Shown piece after piece: positions 17,524 to 28,365 of a stretch of 64,000 bases of DNA. The translations under genes and the position numbers were made by a program. Every line of letters starts with the position of its first letter. The first letter of the stretch is position 1. Location of the stretch: assembly GCF_000478925.1 (NCBI RefSeq), contig NZ_AP013072.1, positions 1,466,501 through 1,530,500 on the forward strand. The letters run 5' to 3'. Source of the DNA: Streptococcus anginosus subsp. whileyi MAS624 (GTDB lineage Bacteria > Bacillota > Bacilli > Lactobacillales > Streptococcaceae). The notes under the pieces were generated by a model that was given only the letters and a program-made list of their open reading frames with translations, was not told where the DNA came from and did no database searches.

Positions 17524-18450
17524 CTACTCGCTCTTCTCTTTAACCACGTAAATTGGTCTTTTTTTGGTTTCCATGAAAATTTTTCCAATGTATTTACCAA
17601 GAATGCCAATTGTCAACAACTGAAAACCACCTAGAAAAAGAATAATCGACACCATAGAAGGCCAGCCAGCTGTAGGATCCCCAAAAATCAAGGTACGAAT
17701 AATGACAATCATGATAAGGAAAAATGCCAATAAGCAGGCAACAATACCTCCCCAAAAAGCTATTGTCAAAGGAGCATCTGAAAAGTTGATAATCCCTTCT
17801 AAAGAATAATTCAATAATTGCCAGAAACTCCAACTGGTTTTTCCTGCAACTCGTTCCACATTTTTATATTCCAAATATTCTGTTTTAAACCCAACCCATG
17901 CAAATATCCCTTTAGAAAAACGATTGTACTCAGAAACTTCTAAAATAGCATCTACCATTTGTCGGCGCATGAGACGGAAATCACGCGCACCATCTACCAT
18001 TTCTACCTGACTAATTTTGTTAATCAGTTTATAAAAAAGATTGGCAAAAAAACTACGAATAGGTGACTCCCCATCACGCGTTGTCCGTCGTGTCCCTACA
18101 CAATCCAAGTCTGGATTCTTCTCCAGCATGAATTTCATTGTGAGTAAAAGTTCCGGAGGATCTTGCAAATCCGCATCCATGACAGTCACTAAATCACCAG
18201 TTGCATGTTTGAGACCCGCATACAGAGCTGCTTCTTTTCCAAAATTTCTCGAAAAAGAAAGATAATGAACACTTTTATCTACTTGATTTAAGTCGCGTAG
18301 AATTTGTAAAGTCCTATCTTTTGAGCCGTCATTGACAAAGATGTATTCAAAATGATCATTTATCTGAAATTTTATTTTTTCCATTTCCGCATAAAACAAC
18401 GGAAGCGACTCTTCCTCGTTAAAACAAGGAACGATGATTGAAATTGTCAT
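17524..18450 (-). CDS. GtrB/SccN-type polyprenyl-phosphate glycosyltransferase
   Basis: A 308-residue GT2 enzyme. The catalytic domain (MTISIIVPCFNEEESL, VNDGSKDRT, VMDADLQDPPE) is followed by two C-terminal membrane helices (about 230-290) and a basic tail. This is the architecture of GtrB/YfdH proteins that charge undecaprenyl phosphate with glucose or a related sugar on the inner face. In S. mutans SccN plays this part for the glucose side chain. It stands alone with its own promoter and terminator, between the GT-C gene and rmlD. It differs from the GacI-like enzyme further upstream, which lacks membrane helices. Confidence 0.85.
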   Translation of the reverse strand: MTISIIVPCFNEEESLPLFYAEMEKIKFQINDHFEYIFVNDGSKDRTLQILRDLNQVDKSVHYLSFSRNFGKEAALYAGLKHATGDLVTVMDADLQDPPELLLTMKFMLEKNPDLDCVGTRRTTRDGESPIRSFFANLFYKLINKISQVEMVDGARDFRLMRRQMVDAILEVSEYNRFSKGIFAWVGFKTEYLEYKNVERVAGKTSWSFWQLLNYSLEGIINFSDAPLTIAFWGGIVACLLAFFLIMIVIIRTLIFGDPTAGWPSMVSIILFLGGFQLLTIGILGKYIGKIFMETKKRPIYVVKEKSE

Positions 18451-18470
18451 AGTTACTCCTTTATCGTTCT

Positions 18471-18499
18471 ATTGTATAGTCTCACTATTGAAAAGTCAA
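18471..18499 (-). promoter_or_regulatory. promoter of the GtrB-like gene
   Basis: TTGACT and TACAAT with a 17-bp spacer on the minus strand, about 25 bp before the ATG. The remaining bases up to the gacL-like stop are AT-rich without other features. Confidence 0.75.
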
Positions 18500-18636
18500 A
18501 TTATAATGCCAATAGGTATTATCCCCAAGTGAAAAATTAAGATTTTCCTATTACATATTAAATCAATACTCTATAATTATATTTTTAAAAAACTTCCGCC
18601 TTAGAGCAAAAGTTTTTCCTAATTTGTATTCTCATA

Positions 18637-20142
18637 TCAAAGATAATATTGAATGATCGTCGTTAGCAGACTCACCATTATGAATAATGTTGCTACAAAG
18701 AACAAAAAATTTTCAACCTTTTCTTTTTGGTATTCTTTTATGGAGAGATTGTTATCTTGAATCATTAGCTGAGCAGAAACATTGACAGCCAATGCAAGTA
18801 AGACAAAGACACCTGAAAAGTACCTTCCTTGTATTCCTTTGATAGACATATCCGTTATTTCTCCCCACATTAAATAGGCAGTCATGAGAATGCCAAAGAT
18901 AATGCCCAATGCAACTAACCAGACACCCAATTTACTAATTTTTTTCATTTTAGGCGCTTTAGGAGAAATTAAAATCACAATACTAATGAAAACTAAATAG
19001 AACCAAATAAAAGATTTGACATCATATGCAAGCCAACCAAAAGTAAAGAGAGACTGAAGTTTAAAAGGAATAAAGTTTACACCCTCTTTTACCATCATTC
19101 GAATAAACTCAGGCATATTTTCAATCGTATACTTAATTTTTTCTATTGGATTTACATGAATAACATTTAAGTTTAGTCCACTTGTTATTTTTAACCACAG
19201 TAAACTATAAAAGGCAGCAATTCCTATTAATAAGACTGTAGTTAAGTACTTCTTCTGAGACATCTTCTCTTTAGGGATGAATAAAAGCAAACCAATTAAT
19301 AATACATACGGTAATTTAGATAAGGCTATTAATACAGATAAGCAGAAATAGATCAGTAAATCTTTATAATCAACCTTCTTCTTATCCAAAAAGGAATAAA
19401 ATATACCAATTGCCAAAAATATAAGGCCATTGGCCATTGCATCTTGGTTAAAGGAGGCTGCAATATAAATATTGATCGGTACAATTGCTAAAATACCAAA
19501 GATTTGTTGACGTGGACCGGATTTCTTAATAGCAAATCTACATAGGAGAGCAAAAGTTAATAGGTTAAAAAATCTACCTAGTAAAATTGAGGCAAAAATA
19601 CTTAAATGAAATACCTTTGCTATTAATATCCCCAAGGTTTGTGGCAAATAACTTACAAAAGAATATCCATTTGTATTAGCTAAATTATTATACTGAACTT
19701 TTTTAGAAGACACTTCTTTTCTCCCTAGATCAGTATTCGCCAAAGGTTTTTTAAAAACCGTCTCAACATCGGAGATGTCTGATGAGACTAATAATTCTTG
19801 TTTATTACTCGGTAAATAGAGATGACCTTCACTGATATATAAGGCTCTTGAATAATGAAAGTTTTCATCTGGTGAATCCATTACAGGAGTATAAAAACAA
19901 AAGAAGGTCCCTGTCAGCATGATAATAGAAAAAACCTTATTATACACTTTTCCTTTTAGGAATAAAAGAGCACTTAAGGAAATACCCAACAGTAGAAAAG
20001 TTCTCTTCGGAAGAACCTCCAAATGGCCATCAAAGTATACATAAGTTACAATCAATGTTACCCAAATAGCAATTAAATAATATTTCTTTTCATATAATTC
20101 TTTAAGAAAAGAATGTGAAAATTTAGATAATCTTTTTTCCAT
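18637..20142 (-). CDS. GacL-like GT-C glycosyltransferase (DUF2142)
   Basis: A 501-residue polytopic membrane protein with about 11-12 hydrophobic segments. The first extracellular loop holds DSPDENFHYSRA, the acidic DE motif typical of DUF2142/GT-C enzymes that use polyprenyl-phosphate sugars outside the membrane. Gene order (GT2, DUF2304, flippase, GT-C) matches gacI-J-K-L of group A streptococci, where GacL attaches the side-chain sugar to rhamnan. It starts 6 bp after the GT4 gene. Which sugar it transfers is unknown. Confidence 0.75.
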   Translation of the reverse strand: MEKRLSKFSHSFLKELYEKKYYLIAIWVTLIVTYVYFDGHLEVLPKRTFLLLGISLSALLFLKGKVYNKVFSIIMLTGTFFCFYTPVMDSPDENFHYSRALYISEGHLYLPSNKQELLVSSDISDVETVFKKPLANTDLGRKEVSSKKVQYNNLANTNGYSFVSYLPQTLGILIAKVFHLSIFASILLGRFFNLLTFALLCRFAIKKSGPRQQIFGILAIVPINIYIAASFNQDAMANGLIFLAIGIFYSFLDKKKVDYKDLLIYFCLSVLIALSKLPYVLLIGLLLFIPKEKMSQKKYLTTVLLIGIAAFYSLLWLKITSGLNLNVIHVNPIEKIKYTIENMPEFIRMMVKEGVNFIPFKLQSLFTFGWLAYDVKSFIWFYLVFISIVILISPKAPKMKKISKLGVWLVALGIIFGILMTAYLMWGEITDMSIKGIQGRYFSGVFVLLALAVNVSAQLMIQDNNLSIKEYQKEKVENFLFFVATLFIMVSLLTTIIQYYL

Positions 20143-20148
20143 CGTTTT

Positions 20149-21294
20149 CTACTTTTCCTTGTCTAGTTCTTCAAACAGACGATACCATTGATTTAAAATT
20201 TTATCCTCTGAATAAGAATCGATAATATGTTCCCTTCCCTTCAGGGCAAGTCCTTCTAATAGATGAGGATTTTGCAAATAAAATTTCATTTTATCAGCTA
20301 ACTCTTCAACAGAATTGTTTACTAGTAATTCTGGAGTAGCAGATTGAATCTCCTCAACACCTTGACTACAATTATAGGTTATTGCCGGAGTTCCAGCTAT
20401 AATAGATTCTACAACAGACATTGGAAAAGCTTCAGATTTTGACGTTAATAGAGTAAAGTATGACTTTTTATAAACTTCTAAAACTTTACTTGTTCGCCCT
20501 TTCAGTTTAACAAACTCTTCTAGAGAAAGTGAATTGATTAAAGCTTCTAACTTTTGTCTCTCACTCCCCTCGCCGTAGATTTCCAAAGTGACATCAGGAA
20601 AACATTGTTGAATTTTAGAAAAAGCTAAAATAATATGATCAATTTGCTTAACTGGATCCAATCGTCCAACAAATGAAATGGTAGATTTATCAAAGATGTC
20701 TTCGATATTAGAAATGTTGATATAACGAGGCAACGGATTAGCAATTGCTTCCATTTTTTTAAAAGGTATATGATAGGCTTCACTAATTTTTTTAGAATAA
20801 TCGCTTGATAGAAAAAGTATTTTATCTAATTTAGGATATTTGTGTTTAATAATATAAGGATAAATAGAGTAAAGACCCTTTGAGTCAAAAACAAAATCAG
20901 CTGAACTATGCATTTGGCCAATAAAAATAGCTTGATTCGAGTAAGATTTTATCACTTTTTCCATCAATAAATAAACACTTGGATTTGCAAGAATAACAAT
21001 AGGATCTTTAGCCCTATCTAAGACTTGAATCAAATTCTTTTCTAATTTTTTATTAATAAATTTTTCCTGGAAAAAGATCCAAGGTTTTTGAAAGAAGATG
21101 TCTTGAGAATATAACAATACTTCTTCATAATTTTTTGATGTTTTCTGATAACTTTCACCTGCTTGAACACCACAACCAAATACAGTTACTCTATTTCCGT
21201 CAGTTGCAAAACTTTCAGCCAGTTGATCTACAACTCTTTGTACACCTCCAAGTCCTCCAAGATGGTGCGTTACAAAAATAATATCTCTATTCAT
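20149..21294 (-). CDS. GT4 glycosyltransferase in the side-chain module
   Basis: A 381-residue GT-B family 4 glycosyltransferase. The N-terminus contains THHLGGLGGVQRVVDQL (acceptor-side glycine loop). Motifs SFVGRLDPVKQID and SEAFPMSVVESI (E-x7-E) mark the donor domain. It overlaps the flippase gene by 8 bp and is coupled to it. The standard gacI-L set has no such gene, so this is an extra transferase specific to this polysaccharide, perhaps building a longer lipid-linked side chain in the cytoplasm. Substrates are not predictable. Confidence 0.8.
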   Translation of the reverse strand: MNRDIIFVTHHLGGLGGVQRVVDQLAESFATDGNRVTVFGCGVQAGESYQKTSKNYEEVLLYSQDIFFQKPWIFFQEKFINKKLEKNLIQVLDRAKDPIVILANPSVYLLMEKVIKSYSNQAIFIGQMHSSADFVFDSKGLYSIYPYIIKHKYPKLDKILFLSSDYSKKISEAYHIPFKKMEAIANPLPRYINISNIEDIFDKSTISFVGRLDPVKQIDHIILAFSKIQQCFPDVTLEIYGEGSERQKLEALINSLSLEEFVKLKGRTSKVLEVYKKSYFTLLTSKSEAFPMSVVESIIAGTPAITYNCSQGVEEIQSATPELLVNNSVEELADKMKFYLQNPHLLEGLALKGREHIIDSYSEDKILNQWYRLFEELDKEK

Positions 21295-22567
21295 TTTTCA
21301 TTCTCTTTCTATGTATAGCAAATAGATACATTAACCCGTTCCCAATAACATAAGTAAACATCACAATAAAAAAACTAATTGTTGCACCAAGCATACCTTT
21401 TTGATAAATAAATGGCTCTGTGACCAATTTTGTGATAATTAACAAAATGATATATAAACCTACCAGTAGATGTTGTTTCCGAATAATGGTTAGAATATTT
21501 TCAAAAACAATGGCTAAGGCATATAAAACTCCTGCAAAGATTAGAATTGCAAAAGGAAGGGTATATTGTGATAATGCCACTCCAAATACCAAACTAAGAA
21601 TTGGGGTGCCTACGAAGTAAGCTACCACCGTAATGACTATCCCACCTATAAATAAATAGAACAAGAGCTTTTTTACAATTAGAGAAAATTCAGCATACTT
21701 CTCTTGATTCCACAAAATAGCCATTTGGGTTATTAGGGGTCTAACCATTAAAATGATGAGACTCATAAAAAAAACAGGCATAAAAAGAATGTTAAAATCA
21801 CGTTGCATGCCAGTCTGCAAAACTCCTTGATTTAGGCCTTTTTCAATAATAATCTTAGGCTCGTTTAAAATATATAATAAAATAAATCCATTCACAAATA
21901 ATGGCCAACAAGCCAAAAAAATATCTTTTATATCTTTTTTGTAATTGCTAGAGAAGAGTTCTTTCCATTGAATCGTTTCAAAATATTTAAGAAAACTGGT
22001 TTCATAAAAAATGATAACTAAGCCATTCCAAATGACTAAAGAAAATAAACCTACAATCACAGACTTCGAAAGCAAAATACTAAGAAACAGGACAACTACA
22101 CTAGTGGAATAACGGTAAAACATTGTTTTCCCAGCTATATCCATACGTTCTCTTTGTTGAAATAAGCCTTGAAATAAATCAGATACCGCATCCCACATAC
22201 GATACAAAATCATTAAAAATGTCAGTAAAATCGTTTCAAAAGAATAACGGCCTTCTCCGACAATATATAAATAGGGATACAATGTGACCAACATCGCTAA
22301 AATTGTTATCAACCTAGTTTGAAAATATCCTATGAAAGAATGCTTTTGATTCACATCCGTTCCTTGATAATTTCTGACTTGGAAAAGTCCGATAACAATC
22401 CAAAGAGTCCCAATGGAATTCGCCAAGCTAAATTGGTCTGCTACTTTGGCAGAAGTTAATCTTGTTACAATCAGTAGATAAAGGACAGAAACTCCTGAAG
22501 CTGCTAAATTCCCCAGTAAATTCCAAAAATAAATCTCTTTAGCAGAAGGATTAGTTTTTATTTTCAT
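21287..22567 (-). CDS. GacK/Wzx-like polysaccharide flippase
   Basis: A 426-residue membrane protein with about 12 predicted helices of the MOP/Wzx type (polysaccharide biosynthesis transporter). Its start overlaps the DUF2304 gene by 17 bp and its end overlaps the GT4 gene by 8 bp. By analogy with GacK it should flip a lipid-linked sugar or short oligosaccharide to the outer face for use by the GT-C enzyme. Assignment rests on hydrophobic pattern and gene order. Confidence 0.78.
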   Translation of the reverse strand: MKIKTNPSAKEIYFWNLLGNLAASGVSVLYLLIVTRLTSAKVADQFSLANSIGTLWIVIGLFQVRNYQGTDVNQKHSFIGYFQTRLITILAMLVTLYPYLYIVGEGRYSFETILLTFLMILYRMWDAVSDLFQGLFQQRERMDIAGKTMFYRYSTSVVVLFLSILLSKSVIVGLFSLVIWNGLVIIFYETSFLKYFETIQWKELFSSNYKKDIKDIFLACWPLFVNGFILLYILNEPKIIIEKGLNQGVLQTGMQRDFNILFMPVFFMSLIILMVRPLITQMAILWNQEKYAEFSLIVKKLLFYLFIGGIVITVVAYFVGTPILSLVFGVALSQYTLPFAILIFAGVLYALAIVFENILTIIRKQHLLVGLYIILLIITKLVTEPFIYQKGMLGATISFFIVMFTYVIGNGLMYLFAIHRKRMKNE

Positions 22568-22892
22568 CTTTCTCCCTCAGTGCGATTGTTTGAACTAAAT
22601 TTTTAAATTTCGTATCTAATTTAGATAATCTAAGAGTAAGTTGGAATTGATTGATGAGCAATAAGAAAATGACAAATAAAAAGATAAAATTGACTGCTGA
22701 TACAATTCCTAATGCACTTGCGATAGCTTCTGCTAGACCTGGGAAAATGCTAAATACTAATAGAATTAAAGAGAAAAACACCCAAAATATAGCGTCGTTG
22801 ATTTGAACTTGTGATTTTCGAATGCTACGTAAAATAAAGGCACAAGTCATAATAGAGACAAAAATCAATACAATTTGAAACCAAATAGTCAT
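22551..22892 (-). CDS. GacJ-like DUF2304 membrane protein
   Basis: A 113-residue protein with three hydrophobic helices and a charged C-terminal helix (RLSKLDTKFKNLVQTIALREKDE), typical of DUF2304. In GAS the equivalent GacJ, of nearly the same size, binds GacI, brings it to the membrane and raises its activity. Here it directly follows the GacI-like gene (7 bp gap), which supports the same partnership. Confidence 0.82.
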   Translation of the reverse strand: MTIWFQIVLIFVSIMTCAFILRSIRKSQVQINDAIFWVFFSLILLVFSIFPGLAEAIASALGIVSAVNFIFLFVIFLLLINQFQLTLRLSKLDTKFKNLVQTIALREKDENKN

Positions 22893-22899
22893 TTAATGT

Positions 22900-23595
22900 C
22901 TACCCTCTCTTTCTGAAATTCTGAATAATCAAGATAGATACAAACATATGCGTCATATATTGAATAGAGCGAGAAAGTGTCAGATAACTCTCACCAGCTT
23001 GTCTCTCTTCCATTCGCACTTGGGCTTCTGCTACTTTCACACCATGACGAATTAGATATGAGACGGTATCTGGCTCAGGTCCATAATTGATATTAAGAGC
23101 AAATTCTTTGATAAGTCCTTCAGAAAACATCCGCATACCAGAGGTTGGATCGTTGATTGTCTTTCCTGTGGTTAATTTAATGGCTGCACTAATGAGAATA
23201 TTCCCCATCATCCGCAAAGACGTTTCGCGCTTTTCCGTCACAAAACGAGATCCAATAACCATTTCATAGCCTTCGTTCATTTTTGCTTCTAAAACTGAGA
23301 TATACTCAGACAAATGTTGACCATCTGCGTCAAACTGCACTGCCTTTTTATAGCCTTGCTCATAAGCATATCTAAGTCCTGTTTGAAATGCGCCTGCCAA
23401 TCCTAAATTGACCGGCAAATCCACAATATTATAACTGTTTGCATGGCAAATGGCTGATGTTCTATCTTTTGAACCGTCATTGATAATCACATAATCATAC
23501 TGTGAATAATTCCTGATGATATTGTTGACAACATTCTCAATAGAGCCTTCTTCATTGTAGGCAGGTATAATAATCAATAAATCCGAAGATTTCAC
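22900..23595 (-). CDS. GacI-like GT2 enzyme (polyprenyl-phosphate sugar synthase)
   Basis: A 231-residue GT2 protein with no membrane helices. The motifs are LIIIPAYNEEGSI, INDGSKDRT, QFDADGQH and a C-terminal RMEERQAGESY. Length and the following DUF2304 gene match GacI, which makes GlcNAc-phosphate-undecaprenol in GAS. The donor sugar here may differ. The start is GTG at 23595 with AAGGAG about 11 bp upstream, a slightly long spacing. It is the first gene of a five-gene overlapping operon and has its own promoter. Confidence 0.82.
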   Translation of the reverse strand: MKSSDLLIIIPAYNEEGSIENVVNNIIRNYSQYDYVIINDGSKDRTSAICHANSYNIVDLPVNLGLAGAFQTGLRYAYEQGYKKAVQFDADGQHLSEYISVLEAKMNEGYEMVIGSRFVTEKRETSLRMMGNILISAAIKLTTGKTINDPTSGMRMFSEGLIKEFALNINYGPEPDTVSYLIRHGVKVAEAQVRMEERQAGESYLTLSRSIQYMTHMFVSILIIQNFRKRG

Positions 23596-23629
23596 TTAAT
23601 CTCATTCTCCTTCAAAATCATATAACTAC

Positions 23630-23658
23630 ATTATACTATATCCACGCGCCATTTTCTA
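23630..23658 (-). promoter_or_regulatory. promoter of the side-chain operon
   Basis: TAGAAA and TATAAT with a 17-bp spacer on the minus strand, about 35 bp before the GTG start. It sits downstream of the methyltransferase terminator. Confidence 0.65.
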
Positions 23659-23701
23659 CTATTTCCATAAAAGAATCAAGAAATTTACTATAAAGACAAA
23701 C

Positions 23702-23734
23702 CAAAATCACTCGTCATGCAAACGAGTGATTTTG
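23702..23734 (-). terminator. terminator overlapping the methyltransferase 3' end
   Basis: A 13-bp perfect stem CAAAATCACTCGT/ACGAGTGATTTTG with a 7-nt loop, followed by GTTTGTC on the minus strand. The methyltransferase stop codon falls inside the loop-side stem. Confidence 0.7.
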
Positions 23735-24304
23735 TGCTAATGTCAAGAAAAGCTCCGCATAATTTCCTAAAAAGAGTTCCTCTGCACTATAAATTATCTG
23801 AGATTTGACAGGCAGAAAACCATTCTGAGATAAGTTTTCTTCCAATTCATCAAGATGAAAGCCATGATGATTTACGTCTGTTTTAACAAAATCTGCAATA
23901 AAAAGCTGTCCGTCCTCTACAAGATGATTTCTAAACATTGCTAGAGTCTTCTCAACATTTGGCATATGATGAAGAACACGACTAACCACGATGATGTCAA
24001 ATAATTGATTTAATGGGTTTGTCAACAAATCCTGTTGCAACAAATAAACATTATCAATGGCTTGCTTTTCCACTTTTAGGCGAGCTTGATCAAGCATTTT
24101 ATCTGAAATATCAACAAGCGTGACTGACTTGGATTGAGCTGCCAATGGCAGGCTCACCAATCCTGTACCACCGCCAAAATCTAAAATTCGCTTGTCAGAA
24201 AAATCTACAATTTGTTTTTCCACTTCCTGGCGAATGAGATCAGCAATAAATATATTTTTTGGAGAATCGAATGATTCTGCCTTATGATTAAAATGATGTT
24301 CCAT
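23714..24304 (-). CDS. class I SAM-dependent methyltransferase
   Basis: A 196-residue methyltransferase of the UbiE/Methyltransf_11 type. Motif I is ILDFGGGTGLVSLPL, and the SAM-ribose acidic residue lies in VTLVDISDKML. A later VVSRVLHHM motif is typical of small-molecule methyltransferases. It lies between galE and the side-chain operon but is separated from both by hairpins, so it may be independent of polysaccharide synthesis. The substrate is unknown. Confidence 0.8.
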   Translation of the reverse strand: MEHHFNHKAESFDSPKNIFIADLIRQEVEKQIVDFSDKRILDFGGGTGLVSLPLAAQSKSVTLVDISDKMLDQARLKVEKQAIDNVYLLQQDLLTNPLNQLFDIIVVSRVLHHMPNVEKTLAMFRNHLVEDGQLFIADFVKTDVNHHGFHLDELEENLSQNGFLPVKSQIIYSAEELFLGNYAELFLTLAQNHSFA

Positions 24305-24426
24305 ATTTTTAGTTTAACAGAAAGTAAGTCATTCTTCCAGAAAAATGCTTAACTGGTTTTCTAATTTCTTAGTAAATTCATTTTGAAATTACTATCAGCT
24401 TATCATTCATACAAGCTTCCTAAAAA

Positions 24427-24541
24427 AATAGCAAGCTCTTTCCCAAATCTCAAAGCAATAGGTTGAGCAATCAACTACTATGCGTCAGGCTTATTTCTAT
24501 TAAAAAGCGAGGTTGAGAAACTATTATCCCGACCTCGCTTA
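24427..24541 (+). repeat. dispersed intergenic repeat, copy 2, with galE terminator
   Basis: Contains the block CTACTATGCGTCAGGCTTAT, then a 9-bp stem AAGCGAGGT/ACCTCGCTT (24505-24513, 24532-24540) enclosing TGAGAAACT and ATCCCG. The same order occurs at 41583-41695. On the minus strand the stem is followed by TTTAATAG, so it probably also terminates galE. The rest of the 24305-24562 gap shows no gene. Confidence 0.6.
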
Positions 24542-24562
24542 CTAGTTGAAATATCCTTTTAT

Positions 24563-25582
24563 TTAGTCATCAAACCCATTTGGATGTTTGCTTTGCCAAT
24601 GCCAAGCGTCTTGGCACATACGCGTAATATCAAATTGTGCTTCCCAACCTAATTCCTCTTTTGCTTTTGTAGAGTCGGCATAACAAATGACAATATCGCC
24701 AGGACGACGGTCAACAATTTTATAAGGAATTGGCTTACCTACTGCTTTTTCCATATTCTGAATGATTTCTAATACAGAATATCCTTTACCAGTTCCAAGA
24801 TTGTAGATATTCATTCCTGCATCTCCTTCAAGTTTTGAAAGAGCTGCGACATGTCCTTTTGCTAAATCCACCACGTGAATATAATCACGCACACCGGTAC
24901 CGTCAACTGTTGGATAGTCATTGCCAAACACTTGCACTTCTTTTAATTTTCCAACAGCAACCTGCGTCACATATGGCAAGAGATTATTTGGAATGCCATT
25001 TGGATTTTCACCCAAATCACCACTTTCATGAGCACCAATTGGATTAAAATACCGAAGCAAGACAACATTCCAGCTTGCATCAGCTTTGTAAATATCTGTC
25101 AGCATTTCTTCAATCATCAGTTTTGTACGTCCGTAAGGATTGGTGACTGACAGAGGAAAATCTTCTAAAATTGGAACAGTATGAGGATCTCCATAGACAG
25201 TTGCAGAAGAGCTGAAAATGATATTTTTACAATTGACTTCTTCCATAACACGCAATAATGTCAAGGTGCCTGTAATGTTATTTTCGTAATAAGTCAACGG
25301 AATTTGTGTTGATTCACCAACTGCTTTCAACGCCGCAAAATGAATCACACCCGTTGGTTGTTCTGCTTTAAAGATTTCAAGTAAGGCTTTCTTATCACGA
25401 ATGTCCACTTGATAAAAAGGAATTTTTTGACCAACAATTCGTTCTACAACTTCTACACTTTTTTTGCTGCTATTCACTAAATTATCAACAATAACAACTT
25501 CGTGTCCAGCATTGACTAACTCAATAACGGTATGCGTTCCGATAAATCCGGCTCCACCTGTTACTAAAATTTTATGTTTCAT
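24563..25582 (-). CDS. galE: UDP-glucose 4-epimerase
   Basis: A 339-residue extended short-chain dehydrogenase. The Rossmann motif GGAGFIGTH, the SSSATVYGD block, YGRTKLMIE (catalytic Tyr-x3-Lys) and the RYFNPIGAHESG signature identify GalE, which interconverts UDP-Glc and UDP-Gal (or the HexNAc forms). The frame opens 9 codons further upstream, but AAGGAG 6 bp before the ATG at 25582 fixes the start. It sits downstream of rmlB in the nucleotide-sugar block, so it may supply a galactose-series sugar to the side chain. Confidence 0.95.
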   Translation of the reverse strand: MKHKILVTGGAGFIGTHTVIELVNAGHEVVIVDNLVNSSKKSVEVVERIVGQKIPFYQVDIRDKKALLEIFKAEQPTGVIHFAALKAVGESTQIPLTYYENNITGTLTLLRVMEEVNCKNIIFSSSATVYGDPHTVPILEDFPLSVTNPYGRTKLMIEEMLTDIYKADASWNVVLLRYFNPIGAHESGDLGENPNGIPNNLLPYVTQVAVGKLKEVQVFGNDYPTVDGTGVRDYIHVVDLAKGHVAALSKLEGDAGMNIYNLGTGKGYSVLEIIQNMEKAVGKPIPYKIVDRRPGDIVICYADSTKAKEELGWEAQFDITRMCQDAWHWQSKHPNGFDD

Positions 25583-25619
25583 GATTCTCCTTTTAAGACA
25601 AAACTTCAATAGTTACTTT

Positions 25620-27291
<1,672 letters not shown>

Positions 27292-27294
27292 GTT

Positions 27295-28164
27295 TTATTC
27301 TTCTCCAATCAAGCGCAATAAGTAATGACCGTATTCGTTCTTTTTAAGTGATTGTGCCAAATCATGCACTTGTTCTTTGGTAATATAACCCATACGGTAG
27401 GCAATTTCTTCTAAGTTTGCTACTTGTACATTTTGCATACGTTGGACGGTTTCAATATATTGAGCAGCTTCTAACAAGCTTTCGTGTGTACCAGTATCCA
27501 ACCAAGCAAAACCACGTCCCATAAGCTCAACAGACAAATCGCCGCGGTCTAAGTAAGCCTTATTGACATCAGTGATTTCCAGCTCTCCACGTGGACTAGG
27601 CTTGATATTTTTAGCAATTTCTACTACGTCATTGTCATAGAAATAAAGTCCTGTAACTGCATAGTTAGAACGTGGCTGTTCTGGTTTTTCTTCGATAGAG
27701 ATGGCATTCATATTTTCATCAAATTCAACCACACCGAAACGCTCTGGGTCTTTTACTTGATAACCAAAGACAGTCGCTCCGTTTTCCTTAGAAGCAGCTT
27801 TTTGCAGCATTTTACTAAGGCCTGGACCATGATAAATATTATCACCTAAAATCAAAGCCACATGGTCATCTCCGATAAAGTCAGCACCGATGATAAAGGC
27901 TTGGGCCAAACCATCTGGACTTGGTTGCTCAGCGTAAGAAAGTTTGATACCAAACTCCGAGCCATCGCCCAACAAATCCTCAAAGCGAGGGAGATCTGTT
28001 GGTGTTGAGATAATCAAGATGTCCTTGATACCAGCCAGCATGAGGGTTGATAGCGGATAATAAATCATGGGTTTGTCATAAACCGGCATGAGTTGTTTAG
28101 ATGCAGCTCTAGTCAAAGGATATAAACGTGTACCAGAACCACCTGCAAGGATAATACCTTTCAT
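27295..28164 (-). CDS. rmlA: glucose-1-phosphate thymidylyltransferase
   Basis: A 289-residue nucleotidyltransferase that starts dTDP-rhamnose synthesis. [11 protein letters not shown] is the nucleotide-binding motif and [11 protein letters not shown] the conserved follow-on. Metal and sugar contacts lie in LGDNIYHG and [10 protein letters not shown]. It is the first gene of rmlA-C-B-galE and has its own promoter. Confidence 0.97.
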   Translation of the reverse strand: MKGIILAGGSGTRLYPLTRAASKQLMPVYDKPMIYYPLSTLMLAGIKDILIISTPTDLPRFEDLLGDGSEFGIKLSYAEQPSPDGLAQAFIIGADFIGDDHVALILGDNIYHGPGLSKMLQKAASKENGATVFGYQVKDPERFGVVEFDENMNAISIEEKPEQPRSNYAVTGLYFYDNDVVEIAKNIKPSPRGELEITDVNKAYLDRGDLSVELMGRGFAWLDTGTHESLLEAAQYIETVQRMQNVQVANLEEIAYRMGYITKEQVHDLAQSLKKNEYGHYLLRLIGEE

Positions 28165-28196
28165 AATGAATTTCCTCTCTTAAATGTATTCTCTTT

Positions 28197-28225
28197 ATTT
28201 TACCATTTTTGAAAGCGGATGTCAT
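28197..28225 (-). promoter_or_regulatory. promoter of rmlACB-galE
   Basis: ATGACA and TAAAAT with a 17-bp spacer on the minus strand, with TGG before the -10 (extended -10). It is about 33 bp before the rmlA ATG. The remaining 140 bp to the ZIP gene stop show no clear feature. Confidence 0.6.
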
Positions 28226-28365
28226 CCTTCAAGAAAGAGAGTGCTTTCATTTAAAGTCTCTCATACTTAATGAAAATCCAAAACGAAACAAAAAATCTGC
28301 CAAGATAGAACTGTTGTTATCTGCGCAACTGATAAAATAGACGCCTAATTTTAAAAAAGTATCTG

